Positions 14,675 to 24,219 of a stretch of DNA of 51,883 nt are shown here, one piece after another. Under the pieces are notes generated by a model. The model was not told the DNA's origin. It worked only from the letters and a program-made list of their open reading frames with translations, and did no database searches. The DNA is from Lachnospiraceae bacterium MD308. GTDB lineage: Bacteria; Bacillota; Clostridia; Lachnospirales; Lachnospiraceae. The first letter of the stretch is position 1, and the number at the start of each line of letters is the position of its first letter. The DNA lies in contig VIQU02000026.1 of the NCBI GenBank assembly GCA_010206225.2, forward strand, positions 6,287 through 58,169. Reading direction: 5' to 3'. The translations under genes and the position numbers were made by a program.

Positions 14675-16033
14675 ATGAAACATATGCAGCAGAGGATCAT
14701 CTGTGTATTTTTGAGCGCAGTTCTCGGAATGTGTGCACCGCTTCCGGTAATCGCATCGGATATTGGCCTTGGTAATGACTACGAAAGACTGATTCAATAT
14801 GAAGAGGCAGCAAAAAAACAGACGCGGGGGGAAGACGGCGAAGAACAGCAGCAGGAAGAAATAAGCAAAGAACAGAAGACGCAGGAGGAAGTAAGCAAAG
14901 AACAGGCACAAGGGGAAGAAGGAAAGAAGAAGCAGGAGGAAAAAGCTGGCGGGAAGGATACGGTGTCAGCGCCTTCTGCTATTTTAATAGAAACATCTAC
15001 AGGTCAGGTCATCTATGAAAAGGATGCGGATGCGAAGAGACCTCCGGCCAGTGTGACAAAGGTTATGACGCTGCTTTTGATTTTTGATGCGCTGAATGAA
15101 GGGAAGATAAAGCTTGAGGATGAGGTGACAACCTCGGAGTACGCAGCGTCCATGGGCGGCTCGCAGGTATTTTTAGAGCCGGGAGAGACGCAGACGGTTG
15201 ATACGATGATTAAGTGTATTTCCGTTGCAAGTGCGAATGATGCGTGTGTGGCGATGGCAGAATTTGTCTGCGGCAGCGAAGAAGAATTTGTGGCAAAGAT
15301 GAATGAGCGCGCAAAGGGACTTGGCATGGAGAATACCCATTTTGAGAACTGCAACGGGCTTGATACGGACGGACATCTTACAACAGCAAAGGATATCGCG
15401 CTTATGTCAAAGGAATTGATTACAAAATATCCGCAGATTCATGACTATTGCATGATCTGGATGGAGAATATCACCCATGAGACCAAAAAGGGAACGACGG
15501 AGTTCGGACTCAGCAACACGAACAAATTGATCCGGCATTATGAATACGCCACAGGACTTAAGACCGGTTCGACAAGCAAGGCTAAGTTCTGCATCTCTGC
15601 CACAGCCAAGAAGGACGATATGGAGCTGATCGCAGTCATCATGGCGGCAAATGACAGCAAAGCGCGGAATAAGGATGCGATTACCCTGTTCAACTATGGT
15701 TTTGGAAAATGTCAGAAGTATGCAGAGAGTGAGTTAAAGCCTGTGAAACCGATCAAGGTGAAGCAGGGCGTGAAGGAAAATGTATCCGTGACGCAGAAAA
15801 CACCTTTTTCCTATGTGGATGCTACCGGTGCGGACTTAAACACGATCGAGCGGAAGGTTACTGTGAAAAAGAGCCTGAATGCGCCGGTGAAAAAGGGAAA
15901 GAAGGTGGGAGAAGCAGAGTATTATCTTGGCGGGGTGAAGATTGGGAGCATAGATGTTGTTACAAAGGAAGCAGTGCAGAAAGTAAGTTACAAAAGCGCG
16001 ATGGGAGACGTGATCGAAAAAATGCTGCTGTAG
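14675..16033 (+). CDS. dacF: D-alanyl-D-alanine carboxypeptidase (DacF-type PBP)
   Basis: 452 residues. A signal peptide (residues 1-28) is followed by an unusual charged Glu/Gln/Lys linker (about 40-95, with repeated EE-I/V-SKEQ), then a class S11 peptidase domain. Active-site motifs are SVTK (S126, K129), SAN (S186-N188) and KTG (296-298), with a C-terminal beta domain. It trims the terminal D-alanine from peptidoglycan stems outside the membrane. In sporulating clostridia DacF-like enzymes act in spore cortex formation. The linker probably spans the wall. A strong terminator follows. Confidence 0.93.
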   Translation: MKHMQQRIICVFLSAVLGMCAPLPVIASDIGLGNDYERLIQYEEAAKKQTRGEDGEEQQQEEISKEQKTQEEVSKEQAQGEEGKKKQEEKAGGKDTVSAPSAILIETSTGQVIYEKDADAKRPPASVTKVMTLLLIFDALNEGKIKLEDEVTTSEYAASMGGSQVFLEPGETQTVDTMIKCISVASANDACVAMAEFVCGSEEEFVAKMNERAKGLGMENTHFENCNGLDTDGHLTTAKDIALMSKELITKYPQIHDYCMIWMENITHETKKGTTEFGLSNTNKLIRHYEYATGLKTGSTSKAKFCISATAKKDDMELIAVIMAANDSKARNKDAITLFNYGFGKCQKYAESELKPVKPIKVKQGVKENVSVTQKTPFSYVDATGADLNTIERKVTVKKSLNAPVKKGKKVGEAEYYLGGVKIGSIDVVTKEAVQKVSYKSAMGDVIEKMLL

Positions 16034-16080
16034 ATATGGCTGCAGGTCATTTTTGATAATGAAGTTTGCTGATAAAGAAT

Positions 16081-16121
16081 AAAAGCTGTTTTCTAAAGCA
16101 TGGCTTTGGAGAACAGCTTTT
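16081..16121. terminator. Bidirectional terminator
   Basis: Nearly continuous 19-pair stem (16081-16099 with 16103-16121, a few G-T pairs) closed by an ATG triloop, with A and T runs on the flanks. It ends both dacF and the convergent APC transporter gene. Confidence 0.9.
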
Positions 16122-16137
16122 GTATGTCAGAAATTAT

Positions 16138-17553
16138 TTATTCAATAGGCGTTACTGTGTTTTTTAATCTGGAACGTTTCCAGATATAGAGTCCGGATAA
16201 CAGAACGAGAAGCCCGCCGCCGATCATCTCGACTTCATAGACGACGTTGTCGTGAAAAGTTCCCATAACAGGAAAAGCGGAAGCGGCGATAGAGAGTATG
16301 CATACGATCAGCTCGAACCATCCGACGGCGATGCCGAAACTCTTACTTTTGGTCATCTGATACAGATTTTCATCATCTTTTTTCTGCTTCTTGATCTTAA
16401 TATATGCAAGATATAAGAGTACATATGGAAATAATGATGTAAGAGCAGTCATTGTTACAAGTACGTTATAGATGACATCAACACCTGGAAGCAGCGCAAC
16501 AGCAGCCAAGAGGACAGAGATGATCACTGCCTGCAGGATGATTGCTTTTTCTGGTATCCCATGCTCATTATTTTCAGTAAATTTCTCAGGGAACACACCT
16601 TTTTCTGCATTGCCAAACAATATCTTGATGGGAAACCCGATGTAAAGGATCAGTGCGCCGATAACGGACAGGGTAATACCGGCCGCAACGACCTGTACAA
16701 AGACATTAGGGATGCCAAGGAGTTCACATACTCTTGCAAGGGAATCCAAGATTCCGGTAGAAGCCTGAATCTCTGAGGTCGGCAGCAGACTTGTAATAGC
16801 AACGGAACCACATACATATAGTATACAGATTAAGATAGCAGCGGTAATGATCGCTTTCGGAAAATTCTTCTTCGGATTCTCCATCTCAGTTACATAAGTG
16901 GCAGAAATTTCAGCTCCTGTGTAAGCAAATATAATGCTGGAAATAGCAACCAGCGAGTTGCCATTCAGCTTGGGAGTCATGGAAGTTACTGTGTAGACAG
17001 AAGCGCTTGGCGCCTTTTTTAGTACGACGATCGCAAGGAATGCCATGCCGATCAGGAAGATCGTCGGTATGGTAGAACCTAAAGAACCGACATTTGTGAA
17101 CAGCTTTCCAAAGGTCATTCCCTTCATGCTGAATATAGACAGTGCCCATATGACAGCGAGTGATAAGAACAGTACGAATATCTTGCTGTCTGCAAGGGAG
17201 GGGTTGCCTACCATATAGGAAAGATTGATGGACATGAATGTAAGGAAAGAAGCGAACCAGAAGAGCTTTGCGGTCCAGTTCAGCCATGAGATCAGAAAAC
17301 CATACTTCGTTCCAAATGCAATCTTAACCCACTCACCAAGGCTTCCGTCAGACGTATATGCAGCGGCAAGCTCCGCACACATAAGAGCCTGCGGGACAAA
17401 ACACAGAAACATGAAGATGACCCAGGAAGGGATACCGGCAAGACCAAGTCCGAAGCTTTCAGCAGTAGACCTTGAAATCCAGCGTATGCCGTAGATTGCG
17501 GAAACATTCATTAATACAAGTTCCCAGAATTTAATTTTTTTACTTGTAGCCAT
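16138..17553 (-). CDS. APC-family transporter (glutamate/GABA antiporter-like)
   Basis: 471 residues with about 12 membrane segments. The opening KKIKFWELVLMNVSAIYGIRW and the SLGEWVKIAFG stretch resemble the GadC/YjeM branch of APC exchangers. AGGAGG lies ahead of the ATG on the minus strand. It is divergent from the MFS gene, and the 206-base gap holds a candidate operator also found near the TetR gene. It therefore probably belongs with the MFS-hydrolase unit as a second uptake or exchange step. The substrate is unknown. Confidence 0.87.
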   Translation of the reverse strand: MATSKKIKFWELVLMNVSAIYGIRWISRSTAESFGLGLAGIPSWVIFMFLCFVPQALMCAELAAAYTSDGSLGEWVKIAFGTKYGFLISWLNWTAKLFWFASFLTFMSINLSYMVGNPSLADSKIFVLFLSLAVIWALSIFSMKGMTFGKLFTNVGSLGSTIPTIFLIGMAFLAIVVLKKAPSASVYTVTSMTPKLNGNSLVAISSIIFAYTGAEISATYVTEMENPKKNFPKAIITAAILICILYVCGSVAITSLLPTSEIQASTGILDSLARVCELLGIPNVFVQVVAAGITLSVIGALILYIGFPIKILFGNAEKGVFPEKFTENNEHGIPEKAIILQAVIISVLLAAVALLPGVDVIYNVLVTMTALTSLFPYVLLYLAYIKIKKQKKDDENLYQMTKSKSFGIAVGWFELIVCILSIAASAFPVMGTFHDNVVYEVEMIGGGLLVLLSGLYIWKRSRLKNTVTPIE

Positions 17554-17672
17554 TTGTCGTACTCCTCCTTATTTTTTCATAATCTTGATTTGGATATCAA
17601 AGCAATACTATGATAGGTTTATATTTTATATGACTATTATAATTTATATTAATAGAATAATCAATATTAAAA

Positions 17673-17687
17673 TATAATCATGATTGA
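17673..17687. promoter_or_regulatory. Candidate TetR operator, transporter side
   Basis: TATAATCATGATTGA contains a perfect AATCATGATT palindrome in the divergent gap between the APC and MFS genes. It matches 12 of 15 positions of the palindrome at 21962-21977 upstream of the TetR gene. The surroundings are very AT-rich, so chance similarity is possible. Confidence 0.45.
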
Positions 17688-17759
17688 CATTTGGAGAACA
17701 ATTAGTTAATATGTTTTTAGAAATATTTCTAAAAAATTTTAGAGAAATGAGGAGTGTGT

Positions 17760-19037
17760 ATGGAAAAAACAGGAATTAAAAGGAACTTCTTCACGATTAT
17801 CTTATTATCATTTGCGGGTTCCATCATATATGGTCTTCCCTATTTCAGATCATATTATTATGATGCCTACCAGTCACTTTATAATCTGACGAATGTCCAG
17901 ATGGGTCTTTTGGGGAGCGCTTACGGCTTGCTCGGAGTATTTTCCTACATTCTGGGGGGTGTTCTGGCAGATAAGTTTAAGGCAAAGAAGCTTTTGATCT
18001 TATCGATGGTTGCTACAGGACTAGGCGGACTTTTGCATCTTGTATTTACGGATTTTAAAGCATTGTTTATTATTTATGGATTGTGGGGCTTCACATCACT
18101 TCTTACATTCTGGCCTGCGCTTATGAAGATTGTAAGGATTCAGGGAACGGAGGAAGAGCAGAGCCGTGCTTACGGAATCTTCGAGGGCGGACGCGGCGTG
18201 TTCAATGCAGCGCACCTTGCAGTCGCAACGGCGATTTTTGGGATTTTTGAAGCAAAAGCACTGCCGGCTTTGGGAATTCAGGGAATCATTATTTTCTATT
18301 CGGCGGCTCCGATCGTTGTGGCGATTATCTTTATCTTTATTCTGAAGGAGCCGGAGACGATTAAAAGTGACGGCAAGGCAGAGAAGGTTTCCTGGTCGCA
18401 GATCGTACAGGTGCTCAAGATGCCTGTCGTATGGTTCGTAGTCTGCCTGATGTTTACAAGCTATGTGTTTAATATGTCTTCCTATTATTTTACACCGTAT
18501 GCAAGTAATGTTATCGGTACAAGTGCGGTAGTGGCAGCAGTTCTTACAGTTCTTGCACAGTATGCAAGACCGTTTGCCTCCACGATCGGCGGGTTCTCGG
18601 CTGACAGATTCGGGAAAGGTGAGATCATGGCGGGCGGCTTTCTGCTGATGGCAATCGGTATGGCAGCAGTGCTCGGGGCAAGCAAGTTGAGCGGAAGCTT
18701 TCAGATGGTAGTGATGGTTGTGGCGTGTATCATCATCTATGTCGGTATGTTTTCTAATTTCGGTCTGTATTTTTCCTTCCTTACAGAGGGAGGAGTTCCG
18801 CTTGAGGTATCGGGTATCGCTATTGGAGTAGCTTCCACGTTCGGTTATCTTCCAGAGGTTATCTGTCCGTTGATCGCAGGTAAGACACTGGATGTATATG
18901 AAGGTGCGAAGGGGTATTATATTTACTTTATCTTCATGCTGGTGATGGCGATCGTGGGATTGATCCTTTCTGTAATCTGGAGCAGAACCTACGGAAAACG
19001 GTATAAAGAAAGAATGCGTTTGGAAAAAGATATTTAA
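17760..19037 (+). CDS. MFS transporter
   Basis: About 425 residues and 12 membrane segments. The MFS signature between helices 2 and 3 reads GGVLADKFKAKKLL, and a second half-copy is at FSADRFGKGE. The start at ATG 17760 is chosen because GAGGAG at 17749-17754 would overlap the upstream GTG. It resembles oxalate/formate-type and other organic-anion porters in length and layout, but the substrate cannot be assigned. The CocE-type hydrolase gene follows after 47 bases, so the transporter may import its substrate. Confidence 0.88.
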   Translation: MEKTGIKRNFFTIILLSFAGSIIYGLPYFRSYYYDAYQSLYNLTNVQMGLLGSAYGLLGVFSYILGGVLADKFKAKKLLILSMVATGLGGLLHLVFTDFKALFIIYGLWGFTSLLTFWPALMKIVRIQGTEEEQSRAYGIFEGGRGVFNAAHLAVATAIFGIFEAKALPALGIQGIIIFYSAAPIVVAIIFIFILKEPETIKSDGKAEKVSWSQIVQVLKMPVVWFVVCLMFTSYVFNMSSYYFTPYASNVIGTSAVVAAVLTVLAQYARPFASTIGGFSADRFGKGEIMAGGFLLMAIGMAAVLGASKLSGSFQMVVMVVACIIIYVGMFSNFGLYFSFLTEGGVPLEVSGIAIGVASTFGYLPEVICPLIAGKTLDVYEGAKGYYIYFIFMLVMAIVGLILSVIWSRTYGKRYKERMRLEKDI

Positions 19038-19056
19038 TACATATAAAATATGTATT
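19036..19056. repeat. Small palindrome between MFS and hydrolase genes
   Basis: AATACATA and TATGTATT flank a five-base AT-rich centre directly after the MFS stop codon. It may be a weak processing or attenuation hairpin, or an operator. Confidence 0.35.
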
Positions 19057-19084
19057 AATATATATTAACGAGGAGGTTTGAATA

Positions 19085-21133
19085 ATGGCAAAAGTAGAGG
19101 CAAAACCAAAAAAAGTTTTGGAGAAAAAGGATTTCCCGTATGACTGGGATGTGATTGAGAACACATGGATAACCATGCCGGACGGCTGCAGATTATCGAG
19201 CCGTATCTGGCATCCGAAGACGGATAAGCCGCTTCCGACAGTTTTTGAGACACAGCCGTACCGTAAGCGTGACGGAATGCGCGGCCGTGATGAGCCAATG
19301 TATGGATTTTTTGCCGGGATGGGATATAATGTTGTCCGCGTTGATATGAGAGGTGCGGGAGAATCTGACGAATGCTTCTATGATGAGTATCTGAAACAGG
19401 AGCAAGACGATGCGGTTGCATGTATCGAGTGGATCAGCAAGCAGCCATGGTGCGACGGAAATGTAGGTATGATGGGGAAATCATGGAGCGGTTTCAACTC
19501 TCTTCAGGTAGCGGCGAGAAGGCCGGAAGCTTTAAAAGCAATTATCTGCGTAGGCTTTGTTGACGAGAGATATGAGCAGGATATCCATTATAAAGGAGGA
19601 TGCCTTCTGAATGATAATTTCTGGTGGGGAAATATCATGCTTGCTTATATGTGCCGCGCTATTGACAGCGAGATCAAACCAGACACATGGCGGGAGGAAT
19701 CCATCAAGAGACTGGAAGAGATGCCGCTTTGGCCAAAGAACTGGCTTGAGCACCAGACAAAGGATGACTATTGGAGACATGGATCTGTAGGCGAGAATTA
19801 TGATGATATCCAGATTCCGGTATTTGCGCTGGACGGATGGGCAGATTCCTATACGAACAGTGTTCTTTCACTGATGAACGGTCTGAATGTTCCGAGAAAA
19901 GCGATGATCGGACCGTGGGCACATGTATTTGCGCATGACGGAGCGCCGGCGCCGGCAATCGATTTCTTAGGAGAGGCTACGAAGTGGTGGGATAAATGGC
20001 TGAAGGGTATTGATAATGATGCGATGGACTGCCCGATGGTTCAGGTATGGTTAGAGGACAGCATGAAGCCTGAAACGGTACATCCGGTAAGCGACGGACG
20101 CTGGGTAGGCCTTGACGGATGGCCGTCAGCGGATGTTGCAATGAAGACATTTTCTATGACTTACGGAAAACTTCAGGAAGAAGAAAACAAGAAAGAAGAA
20201 ATCGTAGACCTTTGTACACTGCCGAATCATGGTCTTCTTGCAAATGAGTGGATGGGCGCAGGAGTTTCGGGCGAAAGTCCTGCTGATATGAGAGTAGATG
20301 ATGGAATGGCGATGGTATTTGATTCCGAGATGCTTACAAAAGAAGTGGAGATCCTTGGATATCCGGAGTTTGAAGTGGAATTTACCTGCGATAAGCCGAA
20401 TGCATTTTTATACGCAGAGCTTTCAGATATCCATTCGGACGGAGCTGCTACAAGAGTTTCTTATGGACTCATGAATCTTACACATCTTGAGGGACATGAT
20501 AAGGTTGTATATCTGGAGGAAGGAAAGAAGTATAAAGCGAAGGTTGAACTTGATGTATGTGCACACAATTTCCCGGCAGGACACAGAATCCGCCTGGCGA
20601 TCGCGAATTCCTTCTGGCCTATGATCTGGCCGTCGCCAGAGCTTGCCACATTGAAGCTGGATCTTTCTACAGCAAAATTTGCTCTGCCGATCTTCAGTGG
20701 AAAGGACTGCGAAGGACCAAGCATGGAACCGAAGTGCGCACCGCTCACTCCGATGACGACACTTTCGGAAGGACATGTAGACCGTGAGATTCAGTATGAC
20801 CTGATCACAGATACATGGACGTCGATTACAAATGGTGTCGGCGGTGTGTTCGGCGAAGGGATCTATCGCTTTGATGATATTGGAACAGTTGTGGAACATA
20901 ATCTGAAGCGTGAACTGGTGATGTCAAACAAGGATCCATTGTCGGCAAAATATACGATATATCAGAAGATGAAAAACGGCCGTGAAGGGTGGCTTACCGA
21001 TACGGATATTGTTGTTACACAGACAGCAGATGAGGAGTATTTCTATCTGACAGGTTCTATGGATGCCAAGATCAATGATGAGTCGGTATTCCATAGAGAG
21101 TATAATGAGAAGGTAAAACGTAACGGATTGTAA
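19085..21133 (+). CDS. CocE/NonD-type hydrolase (X-Pro dipeptidyl-peptidase S15 family)
   Basis: 682 residues with no signal peptide. The alpha/beta-hydrolase catalytic triad is readable: Ser133 in GKSWSGF, Asp254 in GWADSYT and His280 in PWAHVF, spaced as in cocaine esterase. The jelly-roll C-terminal domain of the S15 family follows (GHRIRLAIANS region). About 100 residues beyond the usual end form an extra C-terminal segment. It cleaves an ester or amide acyl bond, with Xaa-Pro peptides as one option. GAGGAGG precedes the ATG. Context with two transporters and a TetR regulator suggests uptake and hydrolysis of one compound. Confidence 0.87.
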   Translation: MAKVEAKPKKVLEKKDFPYDWDVIENTWITMPDGCRLSSRIWHPKTDKPLPTVFETQPYRKRDGMRGRDEPMYGFFAGMGYNVVRVDMRGAGESDECFYDEYLKQEQDDAVACIEWISKQPWCDGNVGMMGKSWSGFNSLQVAARRPEALKAIICVGFVDERYEQDIHYKGGCLLNDNFWWGNIMLAYMCRAIDSEIKPDTWREESIKRLEEMPLWPKNWLEHQTKDDYWRHGSVGENYDDIQIPVFALDGWADSYTNSVLSLMNGLNVPRKAMIGPWAHVFAHDGAPAPAIDFLGEATKWWDKWLKGIDNDAMDCPMVQVWLEDSMKPETVHPVSDGRWVGLDGWPSADVAMKTFSMTYGKLQEEENKKEEIVDLCTLPNHGLLANEWMGAGVSGESPADMRVDDGMAMVFDSEMLTKEVEILGYPEFEVEFTCDKPNAFLYAELSDIHSDGAATRVSYGLMNLTHLEGHDKVVYLEEGKKYKAKVELDVCAHNFPAGHRIRLAIANSFWPMIWPSPELATLKLDLSTAKFALPIFSGKDCEGPSMEPKCAPLTPMTTLSEGHVDREIQYDLITDTWTSITNGVGGVFGEGIYRFDDIGTVVEHNLKRELVMSNKDPLSAKYTIYQKMKNGREGWLTDTDIVVTQTADEEYFYLTGSMDAKINDESVFHREYNEKVKRNGL

Positions 21134-21155
21134 GATTTTTGTTGATCCTGATAAG

Positions 21156-21197
21156 ATCAGCCCCCTGTGTTTTAAACGCAGAGGGCTGATTATTTTT
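21156..21197. terminator. Bidirectional terminator
   Basis: ATCAGCCC (21156-21163) pairs with GGGCTGAT (21183-21190), with further pairs inside, followed by TATTTTTATT. It lies between the convergent hydrolase and TetR genes. Confidence 0.85.
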
Positions 21198-21855
21198 ATT
21201 GAGGATACAGATTAAGGATAAAGCATATATAATGATTCATCTTTTCTGTATAGTACTTGATATCTTCCGGAGTCTGTTTCTTTTGTGTCAGTTGTGTATG
21301 GAGAAGATGATGATATGCGCTGACGATCAATTCGCTGACCGTATCGATCTGCTCTAAAGAGCGGTGTTCTTCTTCAAACAATTTTCGAAGCGGCATAAGA
21401 TTACGGGCGCTTAACTGATAATTGGAAAAAATTGGATATAAGGTGTCGGCTGTATTAGGCAGTTCCTCTGGAAATAGTTCGTAATACCGGGTACAGATGC
21501 TTTCCAGAGAGCCGCTGTGTTTGTTGAAGAAGATCTGGTGAAAAGCATCCGGGTATTGAAAGGATATTTCACAGAAGACATCCCACATAATAAAGAAGCC
21601 TTCTTTTGCAGAAGAGCAGCCTTTTAAAGAATTTTCTACTTTTTTATTATAGAGTGAGAGATATTTTAAAGAAGCATAGAGGATTACATGATCCAGATCC
21701 TCAAAATAATTGTATAAGGTAGCGATGTTATATCCGGCGCCGTCAGCCACTTTTCTGAGAGTCACACCAGTGATCCCTTCTTTGCTCATAATGTCCTGCG
21801 TAGCTTTAATAAAATAAGTCAGCATCCTTTTTTTCTTTAATTCCTGATTTGCCAT
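21196..21855 (-). CDS. TetR/AcrR-family regulator
   Basis: 219 residues. The N-terminal helix-turn-helix has the TetR form (GITGVTLRKVADGAGYNIATLYNYFED, described here by its core TLRKVADGAGYN). The C-terminal ligand-binding half is helical and not conserved. It is convergent with the hydrolase. A palindrome upstream of it resembles one between the divergent transporters, so it may control the whole 16138-21133 cluster as well as itself. A likely promoter on the minus strand has TATAAT near 21889-21894 and TTGAAT 18 bases upstream. Confidence 0.88.
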   Translation of the reverse strand: MANQELKKKRMLTYFIKATQDIMSKEGITGVTLRKVADGAGYNIATLYNYFEDLDHVILYASLKYLSLYNKKVENSLKGCSSAKEGFFIMWDVFCEISFQYPDAFHQIFFNKHSGSLESICTRYYELFPEELPNTADTLYPIFSNYQLSARNLMPLRKLFEEEHRSLEQIDTVSELIVSAYHHLLHTQLTQKKQTPEDIKYYTEKMNHYICFILNLYPQ

Positions 21856-21961
21856 ACGTTTTTCCTCTGAAAAGAATTTTCATACTTATTTATTATAGCA
21901 TTAAAGCCATGCAAGATTCAATAAAAATAATCAGATTTGAAAAAATAATATAAAGATAAAA

Positions 21962-21977
21962 TATAACCATGATTATA
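21962..21977. promoter_or_regulatory. Candidate TetR operator, regulator side
   Basis: TATAACCATGATTATA is palindromic at seven of eight position pairs. It lies about 107 bases upstream of the TetR start, within the divergent gap 21856-22164. The rest of that gap holds the two promoters and nothing else recognised. Confidence 0.45.
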
Positions 21978-22112
21978 TGAGTTGGATTCCTTGTTATCTG
22001 AGATTCGAGTAGATTATATCAAAAGAATATTTGATCCGTCAATATTTCTGGAAAAGTGGTTTATTGCAGTTTGCGGAAACTTAAAAATAAAGATGGTGAA
22101 TTACAGTGTGAT

Positions 22113-22142
22113 TTGTTAGAATAAAGTCAGAGTTTGTATACT
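22113..22142 (+). promoter_or_regulatory. Promoter of the MoxR unit
   Basis: TTGTTA (22113-22118), an 18-bp spacer and TATACT (22137-22142), 22 bases before the start codon at 22165. Confidence 0.5.
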
Positions 22143-22164
22143 AAAACAGAAGGGATGAACAAGG

Positions 22165-23109
22165 ATGGAGCTTAAGACGCTGGAAAAACTTCAGGATAAT
22201 ATTTCAAAAGTAATGATTGGAAATAAGGGTACGATGAAGCTGATACTTACCGCGCTTTTAGCCAGAGGGCATGTGCTTTTGGAGGATGTTCCGGGAACGG
22301 GCAAGACAGTACTTGCCAAGTCTCTGGCAAGATCGGTGGATGCGCAGTTTGGGAGGGTTCAGTTTACGCCCGACCTGCTTCCATCGGATGTGACAGGACT
22401 TAATTATTTTGACACAAAGGAAGGAGAGTTTGTATTCCGGGAGGGGCCGGTTTTCTGTAATATCCTGTTGGCGGACGAGATCAACCGGGCGACGCCTAAG
22501 ACGCAGAGCAGCCTGTTGGAGTGTATGGCAGAGAATCAGGTGACGGTGGACGGAGTGACAAGGGAGCTTGGGACGCTGTTTTTTGTGATCGCGACGCAGA
22601 ATCCGCTGGAGACACTTGGTACATTTCCGCTGCCGGAGGCGCAGATGGATCGTTTTATCATGCGGATCTCTATGGAAGATCTGAGCCAGAGCCAGGAGCT
22701 TTCCATGATAGACCGTTTTTTGATAGAAGAGCCGCTTCCTGCGCTCGCGAGTATCTGTGAGAGGGAGGAGCTTTTAAAGCTTCAGGATCTGTGCAGGGAA
22801 GTGTATGTCCACAGGGATCTGATGAAATATATGGTAGAGGTGGTTCATGCGACGAGAAAACACGGGAAAGTCATCCATGGCGTCAGCCCGAGAGGAACAA
22901 TCGCATTTGTACGCGCCGCTCAGGGATTTGCCATGACTGAGGGGCGGGACTATGTAGTGCCGGAGGATATTAAGAGTGTGGCGGTTCCGGTGCTTTCTCA
23001 CCGGTTGAGTCTGTCTGCGGCGGCAGAGGGCGGTAAAGGCGAAGAGAAGGTGATAGATGAGATTCTTAAGGTCACAGAGCTTCCGACGGAAGAATGGGAG
23101 AGAAGATAA
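22165..23109 (+). CDS. MoxR-family AAA+ ATPase
   Basis: 314 residues, the standard MoxR length. Walker A is [10 protein letters not shown] at about residues 43-52 (preceded by LLEDVP), Walker B is [12 protein letters not shown], and the sensor-1 motif is ATQNP. MoxR proteins act as chaperones that remodel a partner, often one with a VWA or DUF58 domain, for metal insertion or assembly. Here it heads the common MoxR-DUF58-DUF4129 gene set, spaced 12 bases from the DUF58 gene. The target is unknown. Confidence 0.92.
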   Translation: MELKTLEKLQDNISKVMIGNKGTMKLILTALLARGHVLLEDVPGTGKTVLAKSLARSVDAQFGRVQFTPDLLPSDVTGLNYFDTKEGEFVFREGPVFCNILLADEINRATPKTQSSLLECMAENQVTVDGVTRELGTLFFVIATQNPLETLGTFPLPEAQMDRFIMRISMEDLSQSQELSMIDRFLIEEPLPALASICEREELLKLQDLCREVYVHRDLMKYMVEVVHATRKHGKVIHGVSPRGTIAFVRAAQGFAMTEGRDYVVPEDIKSVAVPVLSHRLSLSAAAEGGKGEEKVIDEILKVTELPTEEWERR

Positions 23110-23121
23110 GAGGAATGGATC

Positions 23122-24219
23122 ATGCTGTTATTACTGCTTTTGGGAATCATTACGTTTTATATCTTACAAAAGTTTTTATATAGAAAGTATTGGAAGCGGG
23201 GGCTTGGAGTTGCGATTGGGTTCGAGTCCCGTTCCGCCTATGAAGGAGAAGTGGCTTATCTGAGGGAAGAGATTACCAATGATAAGTTTCTGCCTCTTCC
23301 TGTGCTTGAAGTGAATCTGGCGATGGATAAGAGGCTTAAGTTTTCCGGGGATGCGAAGGATAATGCCAGTGTGACCGACCAGAGCTATCGGAGGGATATC
23401 TTTTCGTTGTTTGTGCGGCAGAAGGTGATAAGGAGACTTCCTTTTGTATGCGAAAGGAGAGGTTTTTATGAGATTACAAAGGCAGATGTGATCGGTTATG
23501 ATTTTTTCTTCCAGAGGAGCTTTCATGACAACCGGGAATTTAAGGCGTCTATGTATGTGTATCCGAGACTGGCAGACAGCCGCCGGATTGCATTATTATG
23601 CCGGGCTGTGTCCGGAATGGTCGTGACTCGAAACCGTCTGTTTCCTGATCCGTTCCAATTTTCCGGGATCAGGGAATACCGCCCGTCAGATCCGATGCAT
23701 CAGATCAACTGGAAGGCGTCTGCGAAGGGGCAGGGGATTTTGGTGAATCAGTTTGATTCTACGACGAATATTCGTATGAAGCTGATTCTGGACACGGAGG
23801 ATACAGGTATCGTCCGGCGGGACAAGCTGAATGAGGAAGGAATCCGGATCGCAGCGTCGTTGGCTTCCCGCATGGTGAAGGAGAGAATGGAGGTTACGGT
23901 GACGGGAAATGGAATGAAGCGGATTCATTTAAAGGAAGGGGCCGGAAGGATTCAGAAGCTGTATGAAGAACTTGCGCGTATCGACATTTATAAGCAAACG
24001 GAGAGAATCTGTGAGGAGCTTGGGCGGGAAAAAGAAAAGCTTCTGCCGGATGTGATCTATGTGATCGTATCCATGAATCAGGATAAGGAGACGGCGGATG
24101 CAGTCGCTTCGCTGGCAGAAAAAGGGAATCCGGTTCTGTGGGTCATACCAGTGATGTCCGCTGCGGAACATGCGGTGCTATCGGAAGTCACTGTTTTTCG
24201 ATGGGAGATGGAAGGATGA
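23122..24219 (+). CDS. DUF58 protein with membrane anchor
   Basis: 365 residues. One N-terminal membrane helix (LLLLLLLGIITFYILQ) anchors the protein. The DUF58 core shows the family signature REYRPSDPMHQINWKAS, followed by a VWA-like fold without a clear metal-ion site. It is the usual partner of the MoxR ATPase encoded just upstream. Its stop codon overlaps the next start (ATGA at 24216-24219), showing translational coupling. Confidence 0.88.
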   Translation: MLLLLLLGIITFYILQKFLYRKYWKRGLGVAIGFESRSAYEGEVAYLREEITNDKFLPLPVLEVNLAMDKRLKFSGDAKDNASVTDQSYRRDIFSLFVRQKVIRRLPFVCERRGFYEITKADVIGYDFFFQRSFHDNREFKASMYVYPRLADSRRIALLCRAVSGMVVTRNRLFPDPFQFSGIREYRPSDPMHQINWKASAKGQGILVNQFDSTTNIRMKLILDTEDTGIVRRDKLNEEGIRIAASLASRMVKERMEVTVTGNGMKRIHLKEGAGRIQKLYEELARIDIYKQTERICEELGREKEKLLPDVIYVIVSMNQDKETADAVASLAEKGNPVLWVIPVMSAAEHAVLSEVTVFRWEMEG

